From the NCBI RefSeq assembly GCF_964340395.1, contig NC_135558.1, positions 13,905,501 to 13,969,500 on the forward strand: DNA of 64,000 nucleotides. The letters are read 5' to 3'. Of this stretch, positions 27,859 to 44,215 are shown one piece after another. A program made the translations under genes and the position numbers. This stretch comes from Glandiceps talaboti (Eukaryota; Hemichordata; Enteropneusta; Spengelidae). Below the pieces are notes generated by a model. That model ran no database searches and had not been told where the DNA came from. It was given only the letters and a program-made list of their open reading frames with translations. Position 1 is the stretch's first letter; each line of letters opens with the position of its first letter.

Positions 27859-30063
27859 CACTGTACACTATCAATACAGTGCCCACTTCTATATACTTCC
27901 TAAAAGGCATATACAGGACTGTACACTATCAAAACAATGCACACTTCTATATACTCCGTCAAAAGTATATACAGGCCTGTACACTAACAAAACAATGCAC
28001 ACTGCTATATACTCCATCAAAAGTATATACAGGCATGTACACTATCAAAACAGTGCACACTTCTATATACTCCCTCAAAAGCATATACAGGACTGTACAC
28101 TATCAAAACAATGCACACTTCGATATACTCCGTCAAAAGTATATACAGGCCTGTACACTATCAAAACAATGCCAAATTTCTATATAGTTCCTCAAAAGTA
28201 TACACATGCCTCTACATTATCAAATAATGCACACTTCTATATACTTCCTCAAAAGCATATACAGGACTGTACACTATCAAAACAATGCACACTTCTATAT
28301 ACTCTCTCAAAAGTATATACAGGCCTGTACACTATCAAAACAATGCACACTTCTATATACTCCCTCAAAAATATATACAGGTCAGTACACTATCAAAACA
28401 ATGCACACTTCTATATACTCCCTCAAAAATATATACAGGTCAGTACACTATCAAAACAATGTACACTTCTATAAATTTCCTCAAAAGCATATACAGGCCT
28501 GTACTCTATCAAAACAATGTACACTTCTATATACTTCCTCAAAAGTATATACAGGCCTGTACACTATCAAAACAATGCACACTGCTATATACTCCATCAA
28601 AAGTATATACAGGCATGTACACTATCAAAACAATGCACAGTTCTATATACGCCCTGAAAAGTATATACAGGCCTGTACACTATCAAAACAATGCACACTT
28701 CTATATACTCACTCAAAAGTATAGACAGGCCTGTACACTATCAAAACAATGCACAGTTCTATATACTCCATCAAAAGCATATACAGGCCTGTACACTATC
28801 AAAACAGTGCACACTTCTATATATTTCCTCAAAAGTATATACAGGACTGTACACTATCAAAACAATGCACAGTTCTATATACTCTCTCAAAAATATATAC
28901 AGGTCAGTACACTATCAAAACAATGCACACTTCTATAAATTTTCTCAAAAGCATATACAGGCCTGTACTCTATCAAAACAATGTACACTTCTACATACTC
29001 CCTCAAAAGTATATACAGGCCTGTACACTATCAAAACAGTACACACTTCTATATACTTCCTTAAAAGCATATACAGGCCTGTACACTATCAAAACAATGC
29101 ACAGTTCTATATACTCTCTCAAAAGTATATAAAGGTATGTACACTATCAAAACAATGCACACTTCTATATACACCCTCAAAAATATATATACTGGCCTGT
29201 ACACTATTAAAACAGTGCCCACTTCTATATACTTCCTAGACAGCATATACAGGACTGAACATTATCAAAACAGGGCAAACTTCTATATACTTCTTCAAAA
29301 GTATATACACGCCTGTACACTATCAAACAATGCACCCTTCTATATACTTCCTCAAAAGCATATACAGGGCTGTACACTGTCAAAACAATGCACCATTCTG
29401 TATATTTCCTCAAAAGAATATACAGGTCTGTACATTATCAAAACAATGCACAGTTCTATAACATACTCCCTCAAAAGTATATACAGGTCTGTACACTATC
29501 AAAACAATGCACAGATCTATATACTCTATAAAAAGCATATACAGGCCTGTACACTATCAAAACAATGCACAGTTCTATATACTCCCTCAAAAGTATAGAC
29601 AGGTCTGTACACTATCAAAACAATGCACAGATCTATATACTCTATAAAAAGCATATACAGGCCTGTACACTATCAAAACAATGCACAGTTCTATATACTC
29701 CCTCAAAAGTATATACAGGTCTGTACAGTATGAAAACAATGCACAGTTCTATATACTCCATCCAAAGCATATACAGGCCTGTACACTATCAAAACAATGC
29801 ACAGTTCTATATACTCCCTCAAAAGTACATACAGGTCTGTACACTATTAAACAATGCACAATTGTATATACTCCATCCAAAGTATATACAGGTCTGTACA
29901 CTGTCAAATAATGCACCTATATTTATACTACCAGAAAAGTATATACAGGCCTGTACATTGTCAAAACAATGCACACTTTTATCTACTCACAGAAAAGTAT
30001 ATACAGGCCTGGACACTGTCAAAACAATGCACGCTTTTATATACGCCCTCAAAAGTATACACA
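27859..30063 (+). repeat. 58-bp satellite array 2 (about 38 copies)
   Basis: Largest array of the 58-bp satellite, about 2.2 kb. Recurrent variants include (G/A)TATATACAGG(C/T/A)C(T/A)GTACAC and CTTCCTCAAAAGCATATACA, plus some 57-bp units. Because 58 is 1 modulo 3 and the unit has few stop trinucleotides, long reading frames appear in all plus-strand frames without implying a protein. Confidence 0.95.
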
Positions 30064-30307
30064 TTTGACAAATTTATACGAAAAAGCCGTATTGGTCTAG
30101 ACACAACATAGCGAGGTAAATGGTTTTACCAAATGTACAAAATACGGTGTCAGTTTTCAACTTTCAAAGGTGCAAATAATTTGACCAAGTTTTCTTCACA
30201 TTCACATCCTCTGCTTGTGAGTTCTCTTCCTTTACGAAATCTAAATACTAATAGGGCCTATATCTAAAGTAATACTTTCACATACGGGCCTACTATTTCC
30301 AGATAGA

Positions 30308-30520
30308 CTACTTTGTACTTAGCACAAGATAATCAATCAATTGACCAATACATTTATTATATATTCTGTACAGCAGCGATGCCCGGAATAACTTTTTGAA
30401 TACCGTAATTAAGTAATCTCGCGCGCGCGATATTCGACGAGATCTTAACCTGAGACGTTCGACCGCGTCTACGTCTCCGTCGCAATCGTTCGGACGTTCT
30501 TCACATGATCGAATTCCCAA
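30308..30520 (-). CDS. Hypothetical 70-residue divergent reading frame, copy 2
   Basis: Counterpart of the frame at 23666-23878 with a few substitutions (for example DGDVDAVERL for DVDVDAFERL). No recognised family; reported only because it stays open in all three units. Confidence 0.18.
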   Translation of the reverse strand: MGIRSCEERPNDCDGDVDAVERLRLRSRRISRARDYLITVFKKLFRASLLYRIYNKCIGQLIDYLVLSTK

Positions 30521-30600
30521 ACATTAACACAGACCGTCTGTTAGACATAGATTGACGTGCTTGCGGCTTTTGCTCTTGCTGTATCTATGAAGAAATAATC

Positions 30601-32977
<2,377 letters not shown>

Positions 32978-33070
32978 AATATTGGTTTAATTATGAATGC
33001 AAAACTAGTGTCGTTTTCAATTGTGTAAGTTTTTACTTTTTTGTGATTCAACTGTATGATGACAATAGGT

Positions 33071-33143
<73 letters not shown>

Positions 33144-34318
33144 GAATGTTGAGGATCGGACATTTTCCAAAGCTTCATCTTTAGCAGATTATTTTTGAGA
33201 GTCCTTTTGTCATGAACTTTAAATTGACCCAGACTTCAAATCGACTATAAAATGGTGTTGTTCCATCGTTGCCGTAAAGAGGTGTAGTGGTTTCACGACT
33301 ATGGCTGTGAATCCTATGGATGTGAATAGAAGGCTTGCCCTTTCCTATGTACCTTGAAACTACGTGGATACATTTTTATTAAAAGAACAACAACATTCAA
33401 CAACTGTTCCTTGCCAGAAAAAAAGTTGAAGATTAACAGGCGTTGACAACAGGTTGCCAAAGAATGTTTTCACGTATCCGACGTTTACCGAAGCAGCATT
33501 TTGACCATCGGACTTTCGTTTCGTTGACTGGCGCAAAGGCCAAAGTTCACATCTTGTAAATTTCAACTGACTGATAAACATTTGACGAACTAAGATACGG
33601 CTTCTTAGCCGACAAATCTACACGACACATTGTAATCGGGGGAGGGGGATACTCCCCTTATTTGAGTATATGTATATGTGACGCCATTTTGGGTGTACGT
33701 GTATGCTTTGTAGCCCTTTGGTCTAAAATGGGGTCTTTTTTTTTTTTTTAGCTGAAGAGTCTAAATTGTCGTCCACTTTGCGTTATTTGTTTTATTTGCT
33801 TGGTCTAAAATGTGTCCCATTTTCCTTTTATCAAATCATAACTGCCATAAATTGCCGCACAGTGTTGCCTCCTAAGGAAAATGTAAAACTTTCATCTTTT
33901 AGAAACCTGTAATGGTCTAAAATGGGGTGTGGATTTTTAGTCAAAATGGATCTAAAATGGGGCTTGGGGTTTCCAGCACTGGCTACACACTCCTACCAGA
34001 GCTGGCCACTGGTACCGCCCCAGAGAGTGTACTTACGCTTCGTGGTTTTCGCTATTCCAAAATGTTATGCATAAATGTCGAATATGGCGTAGAAACACTG
34101 TACACCATACCTAAGCACAATAATAACGACAAATAAGGGTATTCTTACCATTTGCAGAAAAATCATATGTTTTCTGGACAGATCAGCTTCCAGACGATTT
34201 TTACTAAAATTCAGTTTGTTTTTCATCTTTCTGTTGTACCTTTAACCTTGCTCAGTAGAGGGTAGTTTTGACCGTAGTCGTGGTTGGAACTCAAAGTACC
34301 GTTAATGATACTATCGCA

Positions 34319-35708
34319 CTGTACACTATCAATACAATGCACAGTTCTATATACTTCCTAAAAAGCATACTAGTATACAGGACTGTACACTATCAAAACA
34401 ATGTACACATCTATATACTCCGTCAAAAGTATATACAGGCCTGTACACTATAAAAACAATGCACACTTCTATCTACTCCCTCAAAAGCATATACAGGCCT
34501 GTACACTATCAAACAATGCACCCTTCTATATACTTCCTCAAAAGCATATACAGGACTGTACACTGTCAAAACAATGCACCCTTCTAGATACTTCCTCAAA
34601 AGCATATACAGGACTGTACACTATCAAACAATGCACACTTCTATATACTCCGTCAAAAGTATATACAGGCCTGTACACTATCAAAACAGTGCACACTTCT
34701 ATATACTTCCTCAAAAGCATATACAGGACTGTACACTTACAATACAGTGCCCACTTCTTTATACTTCCTCAAAAGAATATACAGGACTGTACTCTTTCAA
34801 AACAGTGGACACTTCTATATACTTCCTCAAAAGTATATACAGGCCTGTACACTATCAAAACAGTGCACACTTCTATATACTTCCTTAAAAGCATATACAG
34901 GCCTGTACACTATCAAAACAATACACAGTTGTATATACTCTCTCAAAAGTATATAAAGGCATGTACACTATCACAACAATGCACACTTCTATATACACCC
35001 TCAAAAATATATATACAGGCCTGTACACTATCAAAACAGTGCCCACTTCTATATATTTCCTAGAAAGCATATACAGGACTGAACATTATCAAAACAGGGC
35101 ACACGTCTATATACTTCCTCAAAAGTATATACATGCCTGTACACTATCAAACAATGCACCCTTCTATATACTTCCTCAAAAGCATATACAGGACTGTACA
35201 CTGTCAAAACAATGCACCCTTCTGTATATTTCCTCAAAAGCATATACAGGACTGTACACTAACAATACAGTGCCCACTTCTATATACTTCCACAAAGCAT
35301 ATACAGGACTGTACACTATCAAAACAGTGCACACTTCCATATACTTCCGCAAAAGAATATACAGGTCTGGTCACTATCAAAACAATGCACAGTTCTATAT
35401 ACTCCCTCAAAAGTATATACAGGTCTGTACAGTATCAAAACAATGCACAGTTCTATATACTCCATCAAAAGCATATACAGGCCTGTACACTATCAAAACA
35501 ATGCACACTTCTATATACTCCCTCAAAAGAACATACAGGCCTGTACACTATAAAAACAATGCACAATTGTATATACTCCATCCAAAGTATATACAGGCCT
35601 GTACACTGTCAAATAATGCACCTATATTTATACTCCCAGAAAAGTGTATACAGGCCTGTACACTGTCAAAACAATGCACACTTCTATATACGCCCTCAAA
35701 AGTATACA
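34319..35708 (+). repeat. 58-bp satellite array 3 (about 24 copies)
   Basis: Third array of the same 58-bp satellite. Several variant units appear in the same order as in array 2 (for example near the 3' end, and the unit with AAATATATATACAGGCCTGT), showing that the array was duplicated together with its gene and then changed in copy number. Confidence 0.95.
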
Positions 35709-35954
35709 CATTTGACAAATTTATACGAAAAAGCCGTATTGGTCTAGACACAACATAGCGAGGTAAATGGTTTTACCAAATGTACAAAATACGGTGTCAG
35801 TTTTCAACTTTCAAAGGTGCAAATAATTTGACCAAGTTTTCTTCACATTCACATCCTCTGCTTGTGAGTTCTCTTCCTTTATGAAATCTAAATACTAATA
35901 GGGCCTATATCTAAAGTAATACTTTCACATACGGGCCTACTATTTCCAGATAGA

Positions 35955-36173
35955 CTACTTAGTACTTAGCACAAGATAATCAATAAATTGATCAATACAT
36001 TTATTATATATTCTGTACAGCAGCGATGCACGGAATAACTTTTTGAATACCGTAATGAAGTAATCTCGCTCGCGCGATATTCGACGAGATCTTAACCTGA
36101 GACGTTCGAACGCGTCTACGTCTACGTCTACGTCGCAATCGTTCGGACGTTCTTCACATGATCGAATTCCCAA
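35955..36173 (-). CDS. Hypothetical 72-residue divergent reading frame, copy 3
   Basis: Counterpart of 23666-23878, two residues longer through an in-frame 6-nt expansion of a GTCTAC-type repeat (DVDVDVDAFERL). No recognised family. Confidence 0.18.
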   Translation of the reverse strand: MGIRSCEERPNDCDVDVDVDAFERLRLRSRRISRERDYFITVFKKLFRASLLYRIYNKCIDQFIDYLVLSTK

Positions 36174-36252
36174 ACATTAACACAGACCGTCTGTTAGACA
36201 TAGACTGACGTGCTTGCGGCTTTTGCTCTGCTGTATCTATGAAGAAATAATC

Positions 36253-37195
<943 letters not shown>

Positions 37196-37199
<4 letters not shown>

Positions 37200-38941
37200 A
37201 AAGGCCCAACATTACTAATACAGTACACGACAATATCAATATGAATTATAATTATTCTATTTTTAATCTAGAAAATAGAGAGAGAAGTTTACGAAATGAA
37301 GCAAACGAAATAAGAAGGTTAAGGAAAGAAGTTGAACGAAGGGAAAAGGAAGATGAAGATATGAAAGATACCATGCGGCGAGAAGTAGAGATAAGACGAA
37401 GAAAGATTGAAGAAGAAAGACAGGGATTTGAAAAGGAGTTGCTAAAGTTAGAGAGAAAAGAGACGATGTTGACAGCGAGCAAGCGAGAAGTAGAGCAGAG
37501 AGTAGGAAAGATGGAAGAAGAAAGACAGAGATTGGAAAAGGATATTCTAAAGTTAGTGGTAAGAGAGAAGGTGTTAGCAGATAGAGAGGGAACAGTAGAC
37601 AGAAGAGAGGGAAATATTGAAGTAGAAAGACAGAGATTCGAAATTGAAAGATTAAAGTTAGCGGAAAGCGAGAGGGTGTTGGCAGCGAGGAAGCGAGAAG
37701 TAGAGCGGAGAGAAGGAAAGTTTGAAGAGGAAAGACAGAGAATGGAAAAGGAGATATTAAATTTAGCAGCAAGAGAGACGGTGTTGACAGATAGAACGCG
37801 GGAATTAGAGCAAAGAGAAAGAAAGATTGAAGAAGAAAGAGAGAGAACAGAAAAGGAGATATTACAGTTAGCAGGAAGAGAGGCAGTGTTGACAGACAGA
37901 GAAGTAGCAGTTGCGAAGAGAGAAGAAGAGATTGAAGAATTGAAACAGAGATTGGAAAAGGAGATACTAAAGTTTGGAGGAAGAGAGACGATGTTGAGAG
38001 AAAGAGAAGTAGCAGTTGAGAAGAGAGAAGGGAAGATTAAAGAAGAAAGACAGAGAATGGAAAAGGAGGTATTACAGTTAGCAGGAAGAGAGACAGTGTC
38101 GACAGAGAGAGAAGTAGCAGTTGCGAAGAGAGAAGAAGAGATTGAAGAATTGAGACAGAGAATGGAAAAGGAGAGACTTAAGTTTGAAGGAAGAGAGACG
38201 ATGTTGAGAGAAAGAGAAGTAGCAGTTGAGAAGAGAGAAGGGAAGATTAAAGAAGAAAGACAGAGAATGGAAAAGGAGGTATTACAGTTAGCAGGAAGAG
38301 AGACAGTGTCGACAGAGAGAGAAGTAGCAGTTGCGAAGAGAGAAGAAGAGATTGAAGAATTGAAACAGAGAATGGAAAAGGAGAGACTAAAGTTTGAAGG
38401 AAGAGAGACGATGGTGAGAGATATAGAAGTAGCAGTTGAGAAGAGAGAAGAGAAGATTAAAGGAGAAAGACAGAGAATGGAAAAGGAGGTATTACAGTTA
38501 GCTGGAAGAGAGACTGTGTTAGCAGCTAGAGAGGCAGAAGTCGACGAGAGAGAAGGAAATGTTGAAGAAGAAAAACAGATAATTGAAAAGGAGATACTAA
38601 AGATAGATATAAGAGAGACAGTGGTGGGAGACAGAGAACGGGAAGTTGAGAGGAGAGAAGGAAAGCTGGAAGAAAAAAGACAGAGAATTGCTCGTGATAA
38701 TGAAATTGAAATGAAGTCAAAAATTGACTTTGTAGAAGAAAGAGAAATTGCACTACACAGACGAGAAGCTCATGTTTATTTTAATGAGTGTCTCTTGAGA
38801 TCAAGAGAAAGTGAACTGCTGCAGTGGTTCTATCGGATGAAGGCAAGGTATGATTGTGAAGAAATATGTAAACAACAACGTGAGGAAAAAGTGGAAGAGG
38901 ATGTTTGGATACCGGTCAGTTTAAACAAGTTTGAAAAATAA
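37196..38941 (+). CDS. Charged coiled-coil repeat protein, copy 3 (N-terminally truncated)
   Basis: An open frame of 581 residues starting at an ATG that overlaps the stop created by the upstream frameshift (ATGA at 37196-37199). An A-to-G change made this ATG: copies 1 and 2 have ATA there. The product begins MKRPNITNTVHDN and lacks the hydrophobic segment, so it would be a soluble rod if made. From the shared Lys-Arg-Pro-Asn it is 35 residues longer than copy 1, one coil unit more. The C-terminal tail is kept. Whether it is translated is uncertain. Confidence 0.6.
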
Positions 38942-39037
38942 AATATTGGTTTAATTATAAATGAAAAACTAGTGTCGTTTTCACTTGTGTAAGTTTTTAC
39001 TTTTTTGTGATTCAACTGTATGATGACAATAATAACT

Positions 39038-39113
<76 letters not shown>

Positions 39114-39720
39114 AGAATGTTGAAGATTGGACATTTTAAAAAGCTTCATCTTTAGCAGATTATATTTGAGAGTCCTTTTGTCATGAACTTTAAATTTACG
39201 CAGGCTTCAAATCGACTATAAAATGGTGTTATTCCATCATTGCCGTAAAGAGGTGTAGTGGTTTTACGACTATGGCTGTGAATCCTAGGGATGTGAATAG
39301 AAGGCGTGCCCTTTCCTATGTAGCTTGAAAGTACGTGGATACACTTTTTATTAAAAGAACAACAACATTCAACAACTGTTCCTTGCCAAAAAAAAGTTGA
39401 GGATTAACAGGCGTTGACAACAGGTTGCCAAAGAATGTTTTCACGTATCCGACGTTTACCGAAGCAGCATTTTGACCATCGGACTTTCCTTTCGTTGACT
39501 GGCGCAAAGGTCAAAGTTCACATCTTGTAAATTTCAACTGACTGATAAACATTTGACGAACTATGATACGGCTTCTTAGCCGACAAATCTATACGACACA
39601 TTGTGATCCGGGGGGGGGGGGGGATACTCCCTTGTTTGAGTATACTTATATGTGCCGCCCTTTGGGGTGTACGTGTGTGCCTCTTAAGGAAAATGTAAAA
39701 CTTTCATCTTTTGTAATGTA

Positions 39721-40462
39721 CAGCATTAGTAAATGAAATAGAAGGCTTGATTGTGTACACGTCCGTGTACAGCCAGTAGTCGGATCAGTAGATGTTTACA
39801 CTCACTTTGCAAAGTGTTATGGCAGGCCATTGCAGACTGCAAACAGGAACTTGAAAATACAGCATCCCTACTCAATTTGGGGGTATCTTCACCTCATAGT
39901 ACCGTTTTGTTCCTTGTATTCTGTAGAAGTTGAAATCAAGGATGCTTTCCGCTTTATTGAGACATTGAGGAAAGCAGCAGTGCTGTATGAATAACTGGGA
40001 AATCTATACCATGCATACCCCCAATGTACACAGAGACAGGGAAAAGAGCGCCACCATGGCAAATTGTGGAAAGGCCAATTACATTTGTAGCTCTTGAGTT
40101 TGTTCTAGAATTGGCAATTTACTTTGATCAACCGGACTAATGACTGGGACGTTATCGATAAAATGAACATGACATGACTGTCAACTGAAGATCTTGTATT
40201 AGAATTATCGTGACTTTCTTTCAAAGAATAAACTGCAACTTTATCTGTTTTGTGATGTGCAAGTTGACTGATGGAAGTTCTTCCTTTACCTCCCGATGAT
40301 GCCACAGTGTTCTGTCGCTCACTACACCCAGCTGCATAACCGAACCGCAAATCAAGTACAGTTGTCTACACCCCAAAACTGCCTCGCAGCTTTTATGAAA
40401 TCGGCTAATTTTAACTTTTATCTTAAAGACTTTAGTTAAGACTTCCAAAAGCAGCTACCTTC

Positions 40463-40499
<37 letters not shown>

Positions 40500-41573
40500 A
40501 CTGTTGTAGTTTACATGGAAACAATATAGTAACACTGAATATTTCAATGTCAACTTACCCAACTCTTTAATCTTGTCTATCAAGCCAGCCTTTCTTATTA
40601 CAGCATGTCCATCTTTAACTCCTGGATTCGGCTATAAAATCGTTGTAGAACAAAGAGAATGTGAAAACAAACTCAACTGTAATTACACATTTAATACACA
40701 AGATCAAAAAAAAGGGGGGGGGGCACATTTTTTAACGTGCATGTTCAATTTCAGCGTAATTCGGCTAGCATTATATTTCAAGTAACTTGTCAGTATTAAA
40801 AAAAGGTGTGTGTGTGTGTGCGCGCGCGTGTGTGTGTGTGTGTGTAGTTACAGTGTGGGTCCCGTTCTTATGAATTACACCATACATGAGAATATATATA
40901 TGTGTACATATGTCTATGTAACTATATCTCTATGTCTTAAAAAGAAAAAAAACCTTTGAATTCCAACCTCCATATGACCTTTTCCTAGATAATCAATATT
41001 ACTTTAATATCGTTCAAATATCACAAATAAGTTAGAGACGGTGATATTAATGTTATCAAACATGTTATCAAAGCCCTTAATCCATACTCATTTATATGTT
41101 ACACGTGTTGATAAAGATGGCCCGATTTGACACTTCATTCTGACAGCAACCTTGTTAATCACGTAGAGGTTATCTCAGGAATGACTGGATTGTACAAGAT
41201 AATCTCGTCAGCGAACGAAATCACTGAAGAATTCCGGTTCAAAAGTGTATTGACCGGGAACAAAAACTGGTAGTTTATCAGCAAGGATCTATGTACTCGT
41301 TCTTTACTGGCGTGGTTGCTAAGGTATTATGAAGTTAAGTTGAATGTGGTAAATAACATTTTGAAAAGTATCGTAGCTGCACATCATTTAAGAACGGTGG
41401 CTGTATACATTCTCCACAGACACCTGTTAGATTGTAACACATTTGGACTTGGTCGCATAAAACATGGATTTGCACTGCGTCAAACTCTTGTATGCAATGG
41501 TGTATTGAAATGTGTAGTAGTCTATTTTGTCAATTCTTGGTGAGGAGCAATTGTAGAAACTGTTATGGGTGTA

Positions 41574-41647
<74 letters not shown>

Positions 41648-42182
41648 CCAGCTTTCCCTAGGGGAGGTACCTTGTAGATTTAAAGTGAGTTAGCTACACG
41701 TATCAGTACATATAATTCATAATTCATACACCCTTGTCCAATCAAAATAAAATCGACCCACCTACCCAAAATGCCTGATTTGGTTATATATTACCTGTTG
41801 AACATTGTCAAATTAAACATTTTGTTTGAACTATATTCTTTCTGGTATTGGACCGTCTTGGTGTTTTTAATACGCGCTTCTAAACGTTTGCATTTGGATG
41901 GCAGGGAATTGGGGTTAGGTTTATTTTGATAAGGTTTATTTTGATATTTTTTTTGTAATTAAAGTGGTAGATAAAACCCCCGCGTACAGATTGCCAACTA
42001 TTCACCAGTTGAAATCATAAGGTCGTCACCTCTTATGACATTTTGTTCTCTGTTATCAATTGCTCGTTAATAAGTATGCTGTAAAGAAAATAATTGGAGG
42101 AAGAATCAAAGTCCATCTGGTTGTTGTTCAATATTGCCAGCCAGCAACCGTTTATCAAAATAACTTTAGCATCAACAACAAT
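39721..42182. other. Spacer between triplicated region and LRR-caspase cluster
   Basis: No gene was supported. Contents: a GTT trinucleotide run at 40464-40500, a G-tract near 40717, GT/GC repeats at about 40806-40846 and a CT microsatellite at 41577-41644. An upstream in-frame ATG (42060) of the first LRR gene lies at the end but is not the preferred start. Confidence 0.5.
41577..41644 (+). repeat. (CT)n microsatellite
   Basis: About 68 bp of pure CT dinucleotide. Confidence 0.95.
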
Positions 42183-43256
42183 ATGGCCACAGATGCAAAA
42201 CCAACTCGAGACGAGAACGGTAATCTAGTGTATGATTTATGCGGGAGACACATCTTTGCATTGCCGACAGACGTGTTTGAGTATCCTAACATCGAAGTTT
42301 TCAACCTCTCCGATAACGAGTTGAGTACTTTACCGGACTGTTTCAATACGTTTACGTCAGTACGAGTACTTGAACTGCGACAAAACAGCTTCGCAGATTT
42401 CCCCGTACCCATATGCGATTTGAGACAACTTCGAAGTTTGGACATTTCTTACAACAGGCTTAAAGATGTGCAACCCGGAGTGAAAAGTTTAAGCAACCTA
42501 TCCGTGCTAAATCTTTCGAACAACGCCTTCAAAAGCTTCCCAGAATCTGTGTGTTTGATAACAAGTCTGGAGAAACTAGTGTTGGGAAATTGTGAACTTG
42601 TCTGTATAGCACCATCCATTGCACAACTACGCAATCTCTGCGAATTTGACGTGTCTGGAAACCAGGTGTCTACAATACCACGCGAGATATACAATAACCG
42701 AAATCTGGTCTCCTTGAACCTATCGAATAATAACCTAGAAACGTTACCGTCCTCGCTGTGCGTAGAGCTCGGCAAACTCACCGAGCTCAATCTAAAAGGT
42801 AATAATCTGAGAGAGCCGCCAAAAGAGATTTGCGATAGAGGTGTCATGGCTGTCCGAGACTATCAAACACGTAGACAACCACGGGTAGCGGTGCCTACTG
42901 ACAGGGGACCCACTCTGAGCCATGCTGCTAAGGGATCAGCGTTGAAATATCCACTGAGAAGAGGAATGGTTGTTATTATCTGTAACGATAAATTCTCAAC
43001 ACAAGAAGACAGACCAGGTTCCATCAAAGACAAAGGTATGGAAATAACAGCAATTTCGAAAACTGTTTTTCATTAGTTAAAGAACAACACTATCAGCGTG
43101 GTACGTTACAATTAACCATAGTGCAGTATTTATGTTCACTAACAATTTACTCAACTGTATATTGGCTAAGATATAGGTATGATGGAAACATCATCTTCAT
43201 GTTTTCTAATATAACCATTTTCGCCTTTTTTTAATGCTTCGGATCCTTATTTTGCC

Positions 43257-43332
<76 letters not shown>

Positions 43333-43995
43333 ACATCATCATCATCATCATCATCATCATGATATTGATTGCTATGTTCTTATACATTTAACCATACAGT
43401 TCACGTTTCTTCTTTTTACGTAGACACAATTCTAGATGCCTTCTCCAAACTACCCTTTGAAATACAAGTGTTCCATAACCTTGATGGCAAGGAAATGCTA
43501 TACACACTTAAACTTCTAAGAAGAATGGACCAAAAGGTAGATTGTCTTGTTGTCTTCCTGTTAACCCACGGTACCCAGAGTGCCGCCCTTGGCAGCGATG
43601 GTGATTTTGTCAGTCTGAAAGAGATCATCCAGAATTTCAGCTCCGAATCCTGTTCAGATCTGGCTGGCAAACCGAAGGCATTCTTCCTCCAATGTTACCA
43701 GTCCGATGCGAGAGACCCTGGTCAGTTTGGTTTCCCGCGAGAAAATGACTTCATGTTTGGCAGCGCGATGATCCATGGTTACCAGGCATATCAAATGGCC
43801 ACACAGGATTCATCGCCGTTCATCTCTACACTCTGTCGTTTCATCAAGGAGTATAGTGCTACTAATCATATGGCTGAAATTCTGACCATGGCGGCCGGAG
43901 AGATGAAGAAGAAAATGTACATAGTGGAAGGAGAGAAGCAGTATCTCCGCTCTGTTGTGTTTGGAACGCTATCGAAACAAATGTGGCTGAAGTAA
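42183..43995 (+). CDS. LRR-pseudocaspase protein 1
   Basis: Exons 42183-43035 and 43424-43995 (phase 1, GT-AG) give 474 residues. Start chosen by alignment with the three paralogues (MATDAKPTRDENG); an in-frame ATG at 42060 would add 41 unaligned residues. Residues about 37-221 form eight LRRs of 23-24 residues (LxxLxLSxNxLxxxP type); about 255-474 form a caspase-like C14 domain: YPLRRGMVVIICNDKF, RPGS (Arg277, S1-pocket Arg), FEIQVF, FLLTHGT (His333, catalytic His), KPKAFFLQCYQ, then a p10-like part (DFMFGSAMIHGY, SSPFISTL). The catalytic-Cys position is Tyr376; the neighbouring Cys375 is one residue early, aligning with Ala of QACRG. The p20-p10 linker is about 17 residues, shorter than in executioner caspases. 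No DED, CARD or death domain is present. Inferred: a non-proteolytic regulator of death or immune signalling. Confidence 0.88.
43257..43361 (+). repeat. (CAA)n(CAT)n trinucleotide array
   Basis: Compound trinucleotide repeat within the intron of LRR-pseudocaspase 1, about 60 nt before the acceptor. Confidence 0.95.
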
Positions 43996-44039
43996 ATATT
44001 TCAGTCCGATACCATAAAAACCTGGTTGCTAACAGCTAA

Positions 44040-44215
44040 AGAATGATTGCTGTCTTAAAACTTGTGGCTATCACCACAGACTTGCTATTGTAATCGACTG
44101 GTTGCTATCGTAAACATCCGGTAGCCATCATGTAAGCCTCGTTGCTATTGTAAAAGACTGGTTGCTATCATCTAAGATTGGTTGCTATCGTAAAAGACTG
44201 GGGCTGCTATGTCGT
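44040..44215 (+). repeat. Degenerate minisatellite after gene 1
   Basis: A 20-30-nt motif containing GGTTGCTAT(C/T)GTAAAAGACT recurs about six times with drift directly after the stop of LRR-pseudocaspase 1, probably within its 3' UTR. Confidence 0.65.

Noticed and set aside
27801-29598. Long overlapping plus-strand reading frames (up to about 220 codons) rich in Tyr, His, Gln, Cys
   Set aside because: They lie entirely in the 58-bp satellite and repeat the same peptide in all three frames; this is a by-product of a stop-poor tandem repeat, so not annotated as proteins.
42060-42182. Upstream in-frame start for LRR-pseudocaspase 1
   Set aside because: The 41 extra residues have no counterpart in the three paralogues, which all start at the equivalent of 42183.
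43693-43695. Cys375 of LRR-pseudocaspase 1 as a normal caspase nucleophile
   Set aside because: It aligns with the Ala of the QACRG motif, one residue early, and is Ser or Gly in the paralogues; kept only as a point to test.
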